Assembly: GCA_004555855.1 (NCBI GenBank)
Contig: SFJQ01000016.1
Coordinates: 1-29,866 of the forward strand
Source of the DNA: [Eubacterium] saphenum
GTDB lineage: Bacteria; Bacillota; Clostridia; Oscillospirales; Ruminococcaceae
Reading direction: 5' to 3'
DNA: 29,866 nucleotides
The notes below the pieces were generated by a model, which was not told where the DNA came from, searched no databases, and was given only the letters and a program-made list of their open reading frames with translations. Position 1 is the stretch's first letter. Every line of letters starts with the position of its first letter. This document shows positions 15,789 to 24,133 of the stretch, piece after piece. A program made the position numbers and the translations under genes.

Positions 15789-16691
15789 TCACAGCGGCGA
15801 CTTGTAAACGCCCTTTTCAACATATTCCGACAAGGTTTTTTTCGCCTCGGCAGCGTCGCTCTCGTAAGTAATTCCAAACCAACGGCTGTCCGTCGGAATA
15901 TCCTTCACCTTATACCCGCGCGACGTTATCTCGCGGCTCACAGCGTCCGCGATGGTAAGCTCGGCTTTAAGCTCGTCGGGCTGGAGATTGTTGAGGAATT
16001 TCCGGAGCTGGTGCGCCAGAATGTCCATAAATCCAACGTTAAAGCCCCACATACTCATCGAAGTTGTGTCGTCGTCGCCGAGAATTTTCTCATAGCCGTC
16101 GTATTTTCCTCTTATAACTCCGTCCGCGCCGCGAGAAATCTGCTTTGTTTCCTCAACGGACGTAAGCATGCCCTCGGCGTTTTTGCGGCAAATTCCGCGG
16201 TTTACGGGACCGTTCTCGGAGAGCGTGTTTTTGAGCAAAAAGTCAACCGAGCAAGCGTCCGCAGTAGGGTTCTTGAAAAACTCCGCGAGCGCCGCGAACG
16301 CCTTTGCTCCGTAAAAATCATCGGCATTTATCACGGCAAAATCCCCGTCCAGCGCGTCCTTGCAGCAGTAAAGAGCCTGCGCCGTTCCCCACGGCTTGGT
16401 TCTTGCGGGGAAATCGTTTGCTCTCACGGGAAGATTTTCGGTTGACTGGAAAACATAATCGGTTTTCACAATGCGTGAAATTCTGTCGCCGATTGTGCTT
16501 TTGAACAGCTCCTCGATGTCCTTTCTGATGATGAAAAGAACGCGCGTGAAGCCATTTTGAACTGCGTCGTGTACCGAATAGTCAATCAGCATCTCGCCGT
16601 TCGGACCGAGCGGCTCAAGCTGTTTAATCCTGTCGTCGCTGTATCGCGAGCCCATTCCCGCCGCCAAAACCACCAAAGTTAATTCCGACAT
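15789..16691 (-). CDS. Sugar-phosphate nucleotidyltransferase family protein
   Basis: This 300-residue protein has the GT-A nucleotidyltransferase fold. The N-terminal nucleotide-binding loop is LAAGMGSRYSDDRIKQ (9-24), with PLGPNGEMLIDYS just after, and the metal-binding INADDFYG (121-128). The family makes NDP-sugars or related activated alcohols from NTP and a sugar phosphate. The sequence does not fix the substrate, and it lacks the C-terminal beta-helix of GlmU. Start: ATG six bases after GGAG. It lies 51 bases downstream of valS with no terminator between. A link to cell-surface or capsule precursors is possible. Confidence 0.85.
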   Translation of the reverse strand: MSELTLVVLAAGMGSRYSDDRIKQLEPLGPNGEMLIDYSVHDAVQNGFTRVLFIIRKDIEELFKSTIGDRISRIVKTDYVFQSTENLPVRANDFPARTKPWGTAQALYCCKDALDGDFAVINADDFYGAKAFAALAEFFKNPTADACSVDFLLKNTLSENGPVNRGICRKNAEGMLTSVEETKQISRGADGVIRGKYDGYEKILGDDDTTSMSMWGFNVGFMDILAHQLRKFLNNLQPDELKAELTIADAVSREITSRGYKVKDIPTDSRWFGITYESDAAEAKKTLSEYVEKGVYKSPL

Positions 16692-16742
16692 ATTTTTCTC
16701 CTTTAAAATTCCGACTAAAACTGAAATTGTGTTGCCAAAAAC

Positions 16743-19376
16743 TTATTGTAAGCTCTTGATAGATTCGTTAATTTTTGCCATTTTTTCCTCTGCCTTTGCA
16801 AGCTTCGCGCGCTCGTTTTCAATCTGAGCGGCGGGCGCTTTCGAGAGGAAGCCCTGATTGTTCAGTTTACCCGAGAGGAAGTCGATATCCTTCTGCGCCG
16901 CCTTCTTTTCCTTTTCAAGACGCGCAAGCTCCTTCTCCTTATCGACAAGCTCGCCCATCGGCATAAATATTCTCGCGGCATCCGTGACAACCGTTGCCAT
17001 TCCGTCCGCAGAGGGAGCTTCATTTGTTACCGAAAATTCGCCCGCGCCCGCGAGTTTCTCGAAGAACGCGCGGCTGTCGCCGAACAAATCGGTGAAGCTC
17101 GTTTCAACAATCATCGTTACCTTTTTGGACGGAGGAACGTTCATTTCGTTTCTTCTCACGCGAACCGCACGGATTGCCTCAACAATCTTTGAGAAATCCT
17201 CCTGTTCCTTTGTAAACGCGAGTTTCTCGTCATATTCGCACCATTTCGACATCATAATGCTCTCGGTTTCGCCGTGAGGAATGGACTGCCAGATTTCCTC
17301 GGTTACAAACGGCAAAAACGGGTGCAAGGTCTTGAGAACGCCCGTCATAACGTAAACAAGAACCTTCTGCGCTGCGAGAGCCGTTTCTCCGCCCGCAGCA
17401 ATTCTCGGCTTGGTGAGTTCGATATACCAGTCGCAGAAAACGTCCCAGATGAAATCGTAGAGATTTCCGATTGCAACGCCGAGTTCATAAGCCTCGAGGT
17501 TTGCCGTAACGTTCTTTATCATTTCGTTGTACAGCGACAAAACCCACTTGTCCTCGATAGGCAAATTCCCGGGCAAACCGTCCGCCTCGAAATTCTCGGG
17601 AAGATTCATCAGAATATAACGAGAAGCATTCCAGAGCTTGTTGATGAAGTTGCGGGAGTTGAGCAGCTTTGTTTCCGTCCAGCGCATATCGTTTCCGGGA
17701 GCGTTGCCCGTAACCAGAGTCAGGCGCAGCGCGTCCGCACCGTACTGGTCGATAATTTCAAGCGGGTCTACGCCGTTTCCGAGAGATTTGGACATCTTTC
17801 TGCCCTGCTCATCGCGCACAAGTCCGTGAATGAGAACGTCCCTGAAAGGCTTTTCGCCAGTGTGTTCAATTCCCGAGAAAATCATTCTCGATACCCAGAA
17901 GCCGATGATATCATAGCCGGTAACCAGCGTGTTTGTCGGATAGAAATACTCCAAATCCGCGGTCTTTTCGGGCCAGCCGAGCGTTGAGAACGGCCAGAGC
18001 GCCGAGGAGAACCAAGTGTCGAGCGTGTCCTCGTCCTGCTTCATAGGAGCGCCGCACTTCGGGCATTTTTCAACCTTTTCAAGCGAGATTTCCGTGTGAT
18101 TGCACTCGGAGTTCTGGCAGTAATACGCGGGGATTCTGTGTCCCCACCAGAGCTGTCTTGAAATGCACCAGTCGCGGATATTCTCCATCCAGTAAAGATA
18201 GCTGTTCTCGAAACGCTTCGGGATATAGCGAAGCTCACCGCTCTTTACAACATCGATAGCGGGTTTTGCAAGCTCTTTCATCGCGACGAACCACTGGAGC
18301 GACGCACGCGGCTCAACCGTTGTACCGCAGCGCTGACAGGTGCCGACATTGTGCTTGTGCGGAACAACCTTAACGAGAAGTCCCTGCGCCTCCAAGTCCT
18401 CAACCATCGCCTTGCGCGCCTCGTATCTGTCCATTCCCGCGTATTTTCCGCCAACGTCCGCGCGGATTGTCGCGTCGTCGTTCATCATGTGGATAACGGC
18501 GAGATTGTGGCGCAGACCTACCTCATAGTCGTTGGGGTCGTGAGCGGGCGTGATTTTAACGCAGCCCGTTCCGAATTCCATATCAACATAATCGTCCGCG
18601 ATAACGGGAATTTCCCTGTCCGTGAGCGGAAGTTTGAGCATTTTCCCGACAAGATGCGCGTAACGCTCGTCCTTTGGGTTAACGGCAACAGCGGTATCTC
18701 CGAGCAGCGTTTCCGGACGGGTTGTCGCGATTTCTACAAAGCCCGAGCCGTCTGCAATCGGGTAATTAATGTGCCAGAAAAAGCCTTCCTGTTCCTCGTA
18801 CTCGCACTCGATATCGGAGATGGAAGTTTTGCAGTTCGGGCACCAGTTTATCATTCTGACGCCGTGATAGATTAAGCCCTTGTTGTACAGGTCCATAAAG
18901 ACCTTCTCGACAGCCTTCGAGCAGCCCTCGTCCAGCGTGAAGCGCTCTCTCGACCAGTCGCAGGAGGAGCCTAATTTTCTCTGCTGGAGGTCAATTCTGT
19001 CACCGTATTCGCGCTTCCAGTCCCACGCTCTCTTGAGGAAGCCGTCGCGCCCGATTTGCTCTTTGGTGACGCCCTCTTTTTTCATCGCCGCAACAATCTT
19101 CGCTTCGGTTGCGATGGAAGCGTGGTCGGTGCCGGGAAGCCACAGCGCAGCATAGCCCTGCATTCTTCTCCAGCGGATAAGGATATCCTGAAGCGTGCTG
19201 TCGAAAGCGTGTCCGAGGTGAAGCTGTCCCGTGATGTTAGGCGGCGGCATTACGATAGTATAGGGCTTTTTCTTGGGGTCGATTTCCGCGCGGAAATAGC
19301 CGCTCTCTTCCCAGTTTTTGTAAATTCTCTCCTCAAATTCCTTGGGATTATAGGTTTTGCTTAATTCTTTTCTCAT
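16743..19376 (-). CDS. valS: Valyl-tRNA synthetase
   Basis: This 877-residue class I synthetase charges tRNA-Val. Landmarks in order: PPPNITGQLHLGHAF with the HIGH-type HLGH (53-56), and the CP1 editing domain including ATTRPETLLGDTAVAV (217-232) and FGTGCVKITPAHDPND (268-283). A zinc-like C425/C438/C441 group follows, then KMSKS (527-531). The anticodon-binding domain comes next, and a C-terminal coiled-coil arm rich in Lys, Glu and Ala fills the last ~65 residues, as usual for ValS. It lies 18 bases after rqcH, so there is no room for a T-box leader of its own. Start ATG at 19376, with GGAGG 12 bases upstream. Confidence 0.98.
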   Translation of the reverse strand: MRKELSKTYNPKEFEERIYKNWEESGYFRAEIDPKKKPYTIVMPPPNITGQLHLGHAFDSTLQDILIRWRRMQGYAALWLPGTDHASIATEAKIVAAMKKEGVTKEQIGRDGFLKRAWDWKREYGDRIDLQQRKLGSSCDWSRERFTLDEGCSKAVEKVFMDLYNKGLIYHGVRMINWCPNCKTSISDIECEYEEQEGFFWHINYPIADGSGFVEIATTRPETLLGDTAVAVNPKDERYAHLVGKMLKLPLTDREIPVIADDYVDMEFGTGCVKITPAHDPNDYEVGLRHNLAVIHMMNDDATIRADVGGKYAGMDRYEARKAMVEDLEAQGLLVKVVPHKHNVGTCQRCGTTVEPRASLQWFVAMKELAKPAIDVVKSGELRYIPKRFENSYLYWMENIRDWCISRQLWWGHRIPAYYCQNSECNHTEISLEKVEKCPKCGAPMKQDEDTLDTWFSSALWPFSTLGWPEKTADLEYFYPTNTLVTGYDIIGFWVSRMIFSGIEHTGEKPFRDVLIHGLVRDEQGRKMSKSLGNGVDPLEIIDQYGADALRLTLVTGNAPGNDMRWTETKLLNSRNFINKLWNASRYILMNLPENFEADGLPGNLPIEDKWVLSLYNEMIKNVTANLEAYELGVAIGNLYDFIWDVFCDWYIELTKPRIAAGGETALAAQKVLVYVMTGVLKTLHPFLPFVTEEIWQSIPHGETESIMMSKWCEYDEKLAFTKEQEDFSKIVEAIRAVRVRRNEMNVPPSKKVTMIVETSFTDLFGDSRAFFEKLAGAGEFSVTNEAPSADGMATVVTDAARIFMPMGELVDKEKELARLEKEKKAAQKDIDFLSGKLNNQGFLSKAPAAQIENERAKLAKAEEKMAKINESIKSLQ

Positions 19377-19394
19377 TTCCTTGGTTGTCCTCCG

Positions 19395-21125
19395 TTATTT
19401 TATCTTAAGATTATTCATTTCCTCTTCATTCGGCGTGACGAAAAGCGTTTTGTTGTCGGTGAAAATCACCATTCCGGGACGCGCGCCCGCAGGCTTTTTC
19501 ACGAACTTCACCGCCGTAAAATCCACAGGCACTCCCGAGCCGTTTTTCGCCTTTGAGTGAAAAGCCGCAAGCCGTGCCGCTTCGACAATCGTGCGCTCGG
19601 GCGGCTTTTTGCCGTCGGTTTTTATGATAACGTGCGAACCCGCGATGTCCTTGACGTGAAGCCAGATATCGGTTGCCTTGGACGATTTCAGGGTCAGCTC
19701 GTCGTTTTGCTTGTTGTTTTTGCCGACTAAAATCACAAATCCATCGCTCGACAAAAATTTCATCGGCTCGGATTTTTTCGGCTTGCTCACGGTTTTTTCG
19801 CCGCGGATAAGTCCCTGCTCGGCAAGCTCGCGGCGTATTTCGGCAAGCTCGCTGTCGCTTTCCGCACGCGTCACGCTGTCAAGCAGGCTCTCGAGATAGG
19901 AAAGTTCGTTTTTCCCCTCGGCAATCAGGTTTGTGAGCATTTTCTCGGCAGTACACAGCTTGCGGTACTCCGAGTAATATTTCTGCGCGTTTTGTGCAGG
20001 AGAAAGCCGCGCGTCAAGCGAAATTTTCCGCTCCCCGCCCGAATAAAAATCCTCGAGGACCACGCTCGTCATACCCTTTTCCAGCCGATAAATATTCGCG
20101 TTTACAAGGTCGCCGATAACCCGCAGATTTTCCCTGTCCGCGCAGTCGGCGAGTTCCTTTTTCTGTAATTCGAGCTTTCGCGCTATCCTCTCGGCGCGGC
20201 TTTTTATCAGCTTGAGCATATCTCTCGCGCGCTGGCTGACTCGGTCGGATTTCCTCTCGTAAAAGTCATCGAGAAGCGCGTTTGCCGCGTCAAAGCTGCG
20301 CGTTTTGAAGCTCTCGCCGTACTGATTTATCTCAACAAACGAAAAGTCCTTTTTCACGCCGCTTTGGTCGATTATCTCGGTGAAATCGGCTTTCGTTTTC
20401 GCCTTTTCAAAAAACTCGCAGAAGCGCCGTTTTTGCTCGTCGGAAAGCTCCGCGCAAACTGCGTCCGCGTCGCCCGCCGAATAAAACGCGCACTCTCTCG
20501 CGAAAATCGGCGAAATTCCCTCCAAAACTGCGGGAAGCGCCTTTGCAAGCCTGTCTGGTTTTCCCTCGACAAGCGCTAAGATTTCACGCGGATTTTTCTC
20601 AAAGAAATTCACTCGTTCAAGGCGCGGCGGCGTTTCGTAAACGATGTTCGGCAAAATCCTCCGAACGCCCGAAACCTCGTCGGTTACGCGCTTTACGCTG
20701 TCGATAACCCGCCCGTCCCGCACAAGAATTATATTGCTGAAGCGTCCCATAATCTCGGCAATCAGCGTGTTTGTCACGATATCGCCGATTTCGTTCACGC
20801 ACTCAAAATCAAAGTACAGAATTCTTTCCAGACCGTCCTGTCGGATAGCCGTCAGCCTGCCGTTGCCGAGATGTTTCCTCAGAAGCATACAGAACATCGG
20901 CGGAGTCTGCGGGTTCTCAAACGCCGTTTCCGTGAGGTTAACCCGCGCCGCAGAGCCGTTTGCCGAGAACACGAGCTTTTTCGCGCCCCTGTCCGCGCTG
21001 TTCGGCTTTCTGAACGAGATGACAACTTCCTCGCGCGACGGCTGAAAAATCTTCTCAACCCGCGAGCCGACAAGCTCCGAAAGCTCCTCGCGGACGTATT
21101 TCAGCATTGCGCCGTCAAGTGACAA
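19395..21125 (-). CDS. rqcH: RqcH/NFACT ribosome quality control protein
   Basis: This 576-residue homologue of Rqc2/NEMF binds stalled 50S subunits with peptidyl-tRNA and adds alanine tails. The N-terminal NFACT domain starts with MSLDGAMLKYVREELSELVG. A central coiled-coil region covers about 300-430. The C-terminal NFACT-R (DUF814) domain includes VGKNNKQNDELTL, ATDIWLHVKDIAGSHVII and a late ARPGMVIFTDNKTLFV. It was formerly annotated as a fibronectin-binding protein. The start is TTG at 21125, seven bases after AAGGAG. It sits directly before valS; both act on translation. Confidence 0.95.
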   Translation of the reverse strand: MSLDGAMLKYVREELSELVGSRVEKIFQPSREEVVISFRKPNSADRGAKKLVFSANGSAARVNLTETAFENPQTPPMFCMLLRKHLGNGRLTAIRQDGLERILYFDFECVNEIGDIVTNTLIAEIMGRFSNIILVRDGRVIDSVKRVTDEVSGVRRILPNIVYETPPRLERVNFFEKNPREILALVEGKPDRLAKALPAVLEGISPIFARECAFYSAGDADAVCAELSDEQKRRFCEFFEKAKTKADFTEIIDQSGVKKDFSFVEINQYGESFKTRSFDAANALLDDFYERKSDRVSQRARDMLKLIKSRAERIARKLELQKKELADCADRENLRVIGDLVNANIYRLEKGMTSVVLEDFYSGGERKISLDARLSPAQNAQKYYSEYRKLCTAEKMLTNLIAEGKNELSYLESLLDSVTRAESDSELAEIRRELAEQGLIRGEKTVSKPKKSEPMKFLSSDGFVILVGKNNKQNDELTLKSSKATDIWLHVKDIAGSHVIIKTDGKKPPERTIVEAARLAAFHSKAKNGSGVPVDFTAVKFVKKPAGARPGMVIFTDNKTLFVTPNEEEMNNLKIK

Positions 21126-21174
21126 AATAATTCTCCTTAATTTACCAAATCCAAATACTGCGATTTATCCGAAA

Positions 21175-21954
21175 TCATTCGCAGCAATACCCGCAAGGTT
21201 CTTCCTCAACCTCGGACGCAAAAATCGGTATCTGCGGGAACTTTTTCGTGACAACCGCAGCAATTCGGTGAGGAGCGGACTTTTCCGTGCCGAAATGCCC
21301 CGCGTCAACGAGAGCAATCCCGCAGTTTTCCGCCTCAACCCAGAAATTGTGCTTTATATCGCCCGAGATTATCGCGCCGCAGCCCTTTTCGCGCGCAAGC
21401 TCCATAACGTGTCCGTCAACTCCCGCGCCGCAACAAACCGCAATCCGATTTATCGCGCGGTCGGTTTTTTGAAACTTCACGCAGTCGAGAAAAAGCGACT
21501 TCCTGCAATGCTCCGCAAGCGCCCTTGCCGTGAACTCAAACGGCATATCACAAACCGCCCCGAAGCCCTTTCCGTCCTTTTGCGTGACCTCGAGAACCTC
21601 GCTTTTTTCAAACCCGAGCAGCTCGATAAGCGCGTCATTCACGCCGCCGTCCGCGATGTCAAAATTCGTGTGAACGGCAACCGCGGCTATGTTCTTTTCA
21701 ATCAAATCGCGCACAGGACTCCACTTCGGAATATTTTTCAAGCCCCCGAAAATCACCGGGTGATGCGAAATAATCAAATTCGCGCCCTTTTCAGCGGCTT
21801 CCTTGACAACCTTGTGCGTAATGTCAAGGCAGCAGCAAATCCCCGTAACCTCGTCGGCCCTGTCGCCGACAAGCAGCCCCGGATTATCGTAGCTTTCCGC
21901 CGTGCGAAACGGCGCGATTTCGTCAAGAAATTCTACAATTTCAGCTATTTTCAT
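21175..21954 (-). CDS. Nif3-like dinuclear metal-center protein
   Basis: This 259-residue protein of the Nif3/YbgI/YqfO family has two conserved metal-binding regions: ISHHPVIFGG (62-71) and LVDAGHFGTEK near residue 220. DNPGLLVGD (23-31) is also typical. It lacks the inserted domain of B. subtilis YqfO (373 residues) and is close to E. coli YbgI in size. The biochemical role is uncertain; GTP cyclohydrolase annotations of this family are weakly supported. I chose the ATG at 21954, which overlaps trmK by 14 bases. A TTG at 21966 is in frame but has no spaced ribosome binding site. The trmK-nif3 pairing is common in Firmicutes. Confidence 0.92.
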   Translation of the reverse strand: MKIAEIVEFLDEIAPFRTAESYDNPGLLVGDRADEVTGICCCLDITHKVVKEAAEKGANLIISHHPVIFGGLKNIPKWSPVRDLIEKNIAAVAVHTNFDIADGGVNDALIELLGFEKSEVLEVTQKDGKGFGAVCDMPFEFTARALAEHCRKSLFLDCVKFQKTDRAINRIAVCCGAGVDGHVMELAREKGCGAIISGDIKHNFWVEAENCGIALVDAGHFGTEKSAPHRIAAVVTKKFPQIPIFASEVEEEPCGYCCE

Positions 21955-22603
21955 ATTCTTCGGCAATCCTCAGAACAGCGTCCGCCGTTTTCCGAAGCCG
22001 CTCGGCTTCCTCGGCAAGACCGCTTGATTTTTCCATATTTTTCGCGTTTTTCCTGAGCTTTTCGGCAGCTTTTTCCAGATAAATCCTGTCGCGGTTTTTC
22101 CCGCAAAGCGCCTCGATTTCGTCAATTTCGCGGGAAATTCCCGAAAACCGCCATAGCATAACGGAATAGATTTTCCCTCCATCCTCGGCGGTTTTTTCCT
22201 CGAGAAGCTCAAAGCCCGCTTTGCAGAGCCGTTTTCGCATAACGTCAGCCTTGGTCATCGGCTGGAGAATAAAACGCGTGTTTTCGCTCTTGAAACGGCA
22301 GCGCTGGGCGATATCCGCGATAAGCTCGCCGCCCATTCCGCAGATTATCACATCGTCCGCGTAATCGATTTCGTCAAGACCGTCCGACTTCACCGTTTCA
22401 ACGCTCGTCACTCCAAGCTCCGCGAGCGTTCTTTTTGCCGCTTCAAGCGGACCGTCCTTCACATCGGACGCGATAACGCGGCAGTTTTTCTCAAGTGCCA
22501 GAGCGGCGGCAAGCCTTGCGTGGTCACAGCCCACGTCAACGGAAACCACTCCGTTTCGGCAAAACCCAAACGCCGCTCCAAGCCTGTTGTCAAGATTAAC
22601 CAA
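21941..22603 (-). CDS. trmK: tRNA (adenine(22)-N1)-methyltransferase
   Basis: This 220-residue SAM-dependent enzyme methylates A22 of tRNA. It starts with LDNRLGAAFGF, then the SAM-binding motif VDVGCDHARL (22-31), acidic ASDVKDGPL (45-53), the catalytic-region IICGMGGELI (86-95) and FILQPMTKAD. The C-terminal ~80 residues are a charged helical region, as in the family. The start is TTG at 22603, only two bases after the stop of the DUF1858 gene, with a weak ribosome binding site. Translation probably depends on coupling. It overlaps the Nif3-like gene at its end. Confidence 0.93.
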   Translation of the reverse strand: MVNLDNRLGAAFGFCRNGVVSVDVGCDHARLAAALALEKNCRVIASDVKDGPLEAAKRTLAELGVTSVETVKSDGLDEIDYADDVIICGMGGELIADIAQRCRFKSENTRFILQPMTKADVMRKRLCKAGFELLEEKTAEDGGKIYSVMLWRFSGISREIDEIEALCGKNRDRIYLEKAAEKLRKNAKNMEKSSGLAEEAERLRKTADAVLRIAEEYENS

Positions 22604-22605
22604 AA

Positions 22606-22809
22606 TCAGCCTGCGTTAATCGCTGCATTGAGCTGTTCAACGATTTCATCGACATCAACGCCGTGTACCATACAAGCCTGTCCGATGGACTCGCCGCGTG
22701 CCGAAGGGCAGCCGAGGCAGTGCATTCCCATTCCCATAAGGATAGGAGCGGCAGCTTCAGCGTTCACTTCAAGAATATCTCCGATAAGCGTATCAGCAGT
22801 AATAGTCAT
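22606..22809 (-). CDS. DUF1858-domain protein
   Basis: This 67-residue soluble protein has the DUF1858 pattern: ITADTLIGDILEVNAEAA, then PILMGMGMHCLGCPSARGES with a C31xxC34 pair, then a helical GVDVDEIVEQLNAAI. The family occurs alone or fused to redox proteins and the Cys pair may be redox active, but the role is unknown. The start ATG is preceded by GGAAG. It is the first gene of the long operon, right after a strong promoter. Confidence 0.9.
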   Translation of the reverse strand: MTITADTLIGDILEVNAEAAAPILMGMGMHCLGCPSARGESIGQACMVHGVDVDEIVEQLNAAINAG

Positions 22810-22862
22810 TAAAATTTACTTCCTTTCTTTATCTTCGTGCGTAAAATTACATACACACATAT

Positions 22863-22891
22863 ATTATACCACAAAATTTGCGTTTTGTCTA
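22863..22891 (-). promoter_or_regulatory. Promoter of the DUF1858-trmK-nif3-rqcH-valS operon
   Basis: Minus-strand TAGACA (22886-22891) and perfect TATAAT (22863-22868) are 17 bases apart. The leader to the DUF1858 ATG is about 45 bases, too short for a T-box. All genes down to 13857 have gaps of 51 bases or less and no terminator that I can see. Confidence 0.85.
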
Positions 22892-22974
22892 CTAGAATTT
22901 TCACCGATTTTGAGAAAAATTCACAAAAATGCGGGCTTGTTTTAGTAAAAAATCACCGTAAAAAGAAATTTCGC

Positions 22975-23003
22975 TTGACAAATGCTCGACAAAACAGTAC
23001 AAT
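22975..23003 (+). promoter_or_regulatory. Promoter of the first lipoprotein gene
   Basis: Perfect TTGACA (22975-22980) and TACAAT (22998-23003) are 17 bases apart, about 36 bases before the ATG at 23039. Confidence 0.85.
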
Positions 23004-23038
23004 AAAACCATAAACGTGAATTTTGCGAGGTATGATTT

Positions 23039-23464
23039 ATGAAAAGGATAAAAACTGCGGCGATAATTCTCGCTGCTGCGGTATTTTCTTTTGCATTAGC
23101 CGGCTGCAGCGCAAGCTCGGACGACGAGAAAAAAAGCAGCACAAAAGGCGCATTTCTGATGTTCTGCATCAACGCGATTACGGACGATTCCGCAAGCGGT
23201 CCTGTCGGCACTTGGAAGGTAACGGGCGGCGAAATGTACGGACAGTCCCTTTCCGCAGAACAGCTCAGCAATTTGTCAGGCTCTGACATGACGCTTAACG
23301 CAGACGGTACCATTACCGCAGGCGGCAAAACAATCGGAAGCTGGTCTTTGAACGGATACACGCTCACGCTTGTTGATGGCGAAACTTCTTTGGACTGCGA
23401 ATACACCGGCACGAACATTTATATTGATATGAACAGTTTAAAGGTTATTTACTCGCGCGTTTGA
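23039..23464 (+). CDS. Small lipoprotein, paralogue 1
   Basis: This 141-residue protein has a signal peptide with lipobox LAGC (Cys23), so it should be lipid-anchored on the outer face of the membrane. A charged linker and a ~25-residue hydrophobic/Asp-rich insert (about 28-54) follow. The globular domain then starts GTWKVTGGEMYGQSLSAEQL and ends IDMNSLKVIYSRV. The repeated Gly-rich beta strands suggest a small beta-barrel, lipocalin-like in outline, but I cannot name the family. It is clearly related to the next gene, from which it differs mainly by the insert. The ribosome binding site GAGG is 8 bases from the ATG. Confidence 0.85.
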   Translation: MKRIKTAAIILAAAVFSFALAGCSASSDDEKKSSTKGAFLMFCINAITDDSASGPVGTWKVTGGEMYGQSLSAEQLSNLSGSDMTLNADGTITAGGKTIGSWSLNGYTLTLVDGETSLDCEYTGTNIYIDMNSLKVIYSRV

Positions 23465-23554
23465 TCTATCGCAAAATATCCGTTGGGAGAGGTTTCTTTT
23501 TTGTCCGAAGTTGGCAAAAAAATCTTAGCATATTTGGCGATTTTTAACAAAATT

Positions 23555-23584
23555 TTGGACAAATATTTATCACGGTAGTATAAT
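23555..23584 (+). promoter_or_regulatory. Promoter of the second lipoprotein gene
   Basis: TTGGAC (23555-23560) and perfect TATAAT (23579-23584) are 18 bases apart, about 50 bases before the ATG. The second copy therefore has its own promoter. Confidence 0.75.
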
Positions 23585-23633
23585 AAAATGGGTTTATTTG
23601 TAAGCCACATTTATTTTTTTATGAGGTGAATTT

Positions 23634-23972
23634 ATGAAAAAGACAATCAAATCGGTTCTGGCAGTTCTCGTAATCTGCACGCTCTGCCTTGGTCTGCTCG
23701 CAGGCTGCGCAGGCGGAAGCCCCGCAGGCACATGGAAGCTTACAGGCGGCGAGGCAATGGGAACTTCTGTCACCGCAGACCAGCTCGGTGATACTTCTAA
23801 CGCAACTATGGTATTTAACGAAGATGGCACCGTTGAAGGCGGCGGAAACTGGAAGCTGGACGGCAACACGCTCGTTCTTTCCCAGAACGGTATGAGCTTC
23901 AACTGCACATACAGCGGCAACAGCTTCACCGTTGATATGGGTATTATGAAGTTGGTTTACTCCCGCGCGTAA
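23634..23972 (+). CDS. Small lipoprotein, paralogue 2
   Basis: This 112-residue protein has a signal peptide with lipobox LAGC (Cys25), followed almost at once by the domain GTWKLTGGEAMGTSVTADQL and ending VDMGIMKLVYSRA. It lines up with the previous gene over the whole domain (GTWK-TGGE--G-S--A-QL, then NEDGT/NADGT, then the final YSR). It is shorter because it lacks the linker insert. The function of both is unknown; surface binding or stress roles are guesses. A good ribosome binding site (GAGGTG, 5 bases) and a strong terminator frame the gene. Confidence 0.87.
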   Translation: MKKTIKSVLAVLVICTLCLGLLAGCAGGSPAGTWKLTGGEAMGTSVTADQLGDTSNATMVFNEDGTVEGGGNWKLDGNTLVLSQNGMSFNCTYSGNSFTVDMGIMKLVYSRA

Positions 23973-23986
23973 TTTACTTACAAAAG

Positions 23987-24018
23987 ATTTCCCTGCTTAA
24001 CGGCGGGGAAATTTTTTT
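23987..24018 (+). terminator. Rho-independent terminator after the lipoprotein genes
   Basis: ATTTCCCTGC pairs with GCGGGGAAAT (10 bp, one G-U) around the loop TTAACG, with a run of seven T. It lies 14 bases after the second lipoprotein stop. Confidence 0.92.
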
Positions 24019-24071
24019 GCTCAAAAACGGTTTTCTGCCGCTCAAAAATCGCATATTGTCGGGAAATTTTG

Positions 24072-24100
24072 TTGACATTTTGCAAAAAATGTGGTATAAT
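24072..24100 (+). promoter_or_regulatory. Consensus promoter of leuS
   Basis: Perfect TTGACA (24072-24077) and perfect TATAAT (24095-24100) have a 17-base spacer. The leader to the leuS ATG is only about 27 bases, so no T-box riboswitch fits. Confidence 0.93.
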
Positions 24101-24133
24101 TTATGTATCTTTGTATGAAAGGAATTTCAAGCT

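Noticed and set aside
23465..23554. A terminator after the first lipoprotein gene
   Set aside because: There is a T-rich stretch (TTTCTTTTTTG) but no stable stem before it, so the end of that transcript is not clear.
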